Below are positions 52,257 to 53,926 of a DNA stretch of 53,926 nt, in pieces; the first letter of the stretch is position 1, and each line of letters opens with the position of its first letter. The stretch comes from Westiellopsis prolifica IICB1 (GTDB taxonomy: Bacteria; Cyanobacteriota; Cyanobacteriia; Cyanobacteriales; Nostocaceae). The position numbers and the translations under genes are program-made. The notes beneath the pieces were generated by a model, which saw only the letters and a list, made by a program, of their open reading frames with translations, searched no databases and was not told where the DNA came from. The stretch is taken from assembly GCF_004323185.1 (NCBI RefSeq), contig NZ_NAPS01000001.1, forward strand, positions 2,988,645-3,042,570. Direction: 5' to 3'.

Positions 52257-53420
52257 TTATTTGCCCATACCTAGTTGTTGAGCTTTTTGGTATACTTTAC
52301 CCTCAGTTAACAAGGAAGGAGCAATTACAACTTCGACTTGCTGCATTTCTTTAATGTTTTTGGCTCCTAATGTTCCCATACTAGTTTTTAAAGCTCCCAA
52401 AAGATTATGAGTACCATCATCTAGTTGGGCTGGACCGACAAGAATTTGTTCTAAAGTACCAGTCGTACCTACACGAATGCGCGTCCCACGAGGTAATACC
52501 GGGCTAGGAGTTGCCATACCCCAATGATAGCGTCGTCCTGGTGCTTCAGCAGCCCTGGCAAAAGGAGAACCAATCATGACTCCATCAGCACCACAAGCAA
52601 TGCACTTACAAATATCACCTCCAGTGATTAAACCACCATCAGCAATTACTGGAATATATTTACCCGTTTGTTGATAAAATGCATCACGGGCGGCTGCACA
52701 GTCTGCGATCGCAGTTGCTTGTGGTACACCCACTCCCAAAACCCCACGGGAAGTACAAGCAGCACCAGGACCAATACCGACAAGAACCGCAGCAGCTCCT
52801 GCTTTCATTAAGTCCAGTGTGACTTCATAAGTCACGCAATTACCCAAAATCACGGGTATGGGCATTTCTTGGCAAAATTGAGCCAAGTCAAGAGGTACTA
52901 TAGATTGTGGGGACAAATGTGATGTGGAAACAACTGTTGCTTGCACAAAAAATAAATCCGCCCCTGCTTTTGCAACTACTGCACCATATTTACTTGCTCC
53001 TGCGGGAGTTGCACTAACTGCGGCTATACCGCCTTGTTGTTTAATTTCTCTAATTCTTTGTTCAATTAATTCTGGTTTAATAGATTCAGCATAAAGTTGT
53101 TGCATCAAGGGAACAAATTCTTCTTTGCCCACCGAAGCTATTTTGTCTAAAATCGGTTCTGGGTCAGCATAACGAGTTTGAATTCCTTCTAAATTCAATA
53201 CACCCAATGCTCCTAAATTTGACAGAAGCACGGCCATGCGAACGTCTACCACACTATCCATGGCGCTGGCAATTATTGGGATTTCTCGCTCAATATTACC
53301 AATACGCCATTTGGTGCTTGCTAAACTCGGATCTAGCGTCCTGTTGCCAGGTGCTAAAGCAATTTCATCTATTCCGTAAGCCCTACGAGCTGTTTTCCCC
53401 CGCCCAATTTGAGTTTCCAC
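52257..53420 (-). CDS. guaB3: GuaB3-family IMP dehydrogenase-related protein
   Basis: 387 residues from GTG 53420; the product begins [20 protein letters not shown] as in other GuaB3 proteins. A single (beta/alpha)8 barrel with no CBS domains distinguishes it from GuaB. Blocks: [40 protein letters not shown] (catalytic Cys region), [20 protein letters not shown] and [15 protein letters not shown]. GuaB3 proteins are IMP dehydrogenase relatives in purine metabolism. It is the first gene of the guaB3-yfr1-trxA block; Yfr1 has its own promoter and terminator, so trxA transcription is probably separate. Confidence 0.93.
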   Translation of the reverse strand: METQIGRGKTARRAYGIDEIALAPGNRTLDPSLASTKWRIGNIEREIPIIASAMDSVVDVRMAVLLSNLGALGVLNLEGIQTRYADPEPILDKIASVGKEEFVPLMQQLYAESIKPELIEQRIREIKQQGGIAAVSATPAGASKYGAVVAKAGADLFFVQATVVSTSHLSPQSIVPLDLAQFCQEMPIPVILGNCVTYEVTLDLMKAGAAAVLVGIGPGAACTSRGVLGVGVPQATAIADCAAARDAFYQQTGKYIPVIADGGLITGGDICKCIACGADGVMIGSPFARAAEAPGRRYHWGMATPSPVLPRGTRIRVGTTGTLEQILVGPAQLDDGTHNLLGALKTSMGTLGAKNIKEMQQVEVVIAPSLLTEGKVYQKAQQLGMGK

Positions 53421-53926
53421 GCTGTTAATGTTCCCAAATCTGTTTAAGCTAGGGTATCAAATTGTGAGAATATTTGCAGCGATTTTTTTGAAACAAACCA
53501 CCCAACTTACAAAAAACGTCAACAAAAATCAAGCTAAACAACAAGGCTAAATGAATCTGTTTTGCATCTTTTGTTACTGAAAGTTAGTGTTAGCTAGTGT
53601 ACCAATTTTTGGAGATTGAGGTGTCGATTATTACTTAGCTCTTTTCATCTATGGATAGCTAATTTGGCATCCTTAAAAATAGTCCAAAAATTTTACCCTA
53701 CAACCACAAAATTCTCCTAGACCCATATTTTTGAACTAATACGGAAATTTCACCCTTTGAGAGTAACCCGTGGAGTGATTTGTATTGCTACGATAAATTT
53801 CAGATTATTCAAATCAAATATTAAATCTAAAGATTTAGCTAAAAATTTAGACAGCCACATCATAAATCACACAAATAAGCCATGAAAGCCTATTCCCCAA
53901 TCCCCGACACTTAATCCCCAATCCCC
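53421..53926. other. Spacer upstream of guaB3
   Basis: About 500 bp, AT-rich, no gene supported on either strand. The last 35 bases are degenerate CCCCAAT/CCCCGAC heptamers. Presumably holds the guaB3 promoter near 53430-53500. Confidence 0.5.

Overview
The window is chromosomal DNA of a filamentous, probably heterocyst-forming cyanobacterium (order Nostocales; the genus cannot be decided from sequence alone). The evidence is the frequent HIP1 octamer GCGATCGC, the many 7-bp short tandem repeats (STRRs) in the spacers, the oxygenic-photosynthesis genes petM and ycf39, the small RNA Yfr1 between guaB3 and trxA, an iron-uptake porin with an SLH domain, a xisI remnant, and several cyanobacteria-specific families (DUF3493, DUF2949, LpxB-related glycosyltransferase, GuaB3).

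Layout. 1-5.3 kb: a DUF3493 membrane protein, tRNA-Thr(CGU), a pentapeptide-repeat two-TM channel-like protein, csaB and a Tat-exported GMC oxidoreductase. 5.3-7.3 kb: an accessory island with five 21-bp tandem repeats, an IS200/IS605-type element carrying tnpB and a divergent ribbon-helix-helix (RHH) gene but no tnpA, a second truncated RHH gene at its edge, and a 5'-truncated xisI. 7.4-10.4 kb: a Ser/Thr kinase fused to an FGE/SUMF1-type domain whose C-terminus looks like the variable region of a diversity-generating retroelement (DGR), surrounded by nested MITE-like inverted repeats. 10.4-12.7 kb: a D12-class adenine methylase and an AbrB-type permease. 13.2-17.6 kb: a co-directional set of DASS permease, atypical histidine kinase and glycerate kinase. 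17.9-23.9 kb (minus strand): porin, histidine kinase, murE, a glutaredoxin-like protein and an exported beta-carbonic anhydrase. 24.4-30 kb: CAP protein, RNase D-like exonuclease, a Cys-less rhodanese, a membrane-tethered TAXI protein, a hypothetical protein and pdxA. 30.3-35.3 kb (plus strand): petM, ycf39, NAD kinase, OmpR-type regulator, DUF192 lipoprotein, DUF2949. 36-46 kb: two large GAF/PAS histidine kinases flanking a TerB-like protein, an LpxB-related glycosyltransferase and an ABC exporter. 46.6-53.4 kb: GNAT acetyltransferase, pepA, an XRE regulator, a LOG-family protein, trxA, Yfr1 and guaB3.

Most genes are housekeeping or signalling genes with no shared pathway. The clearest functional groupings are the permease/sensor/glycerate-kinase run (inferred uptake and phosphorylation of glycerate or a related acid), petM-ycf39 (photosynthetic complex biogenesis), histidine kinase plus porin, and guaB3-yfr1-trxA, a conserved cyanobacterial order.

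The most interesting signal is the kinase-FGE protein at 7732-9594. All 15 presumed variable codons in its last 46 residues end in C or T, the NNY pattern expected when AAY codons of a template repeat undergo adenine mutagenesis. No reverse transcriptase or template repeat was seen in the window, so diversification would have to be driven from elsewhere in the genome. The TnpB element with its RHH passenger and nested insertion history is the second most interesting locus.
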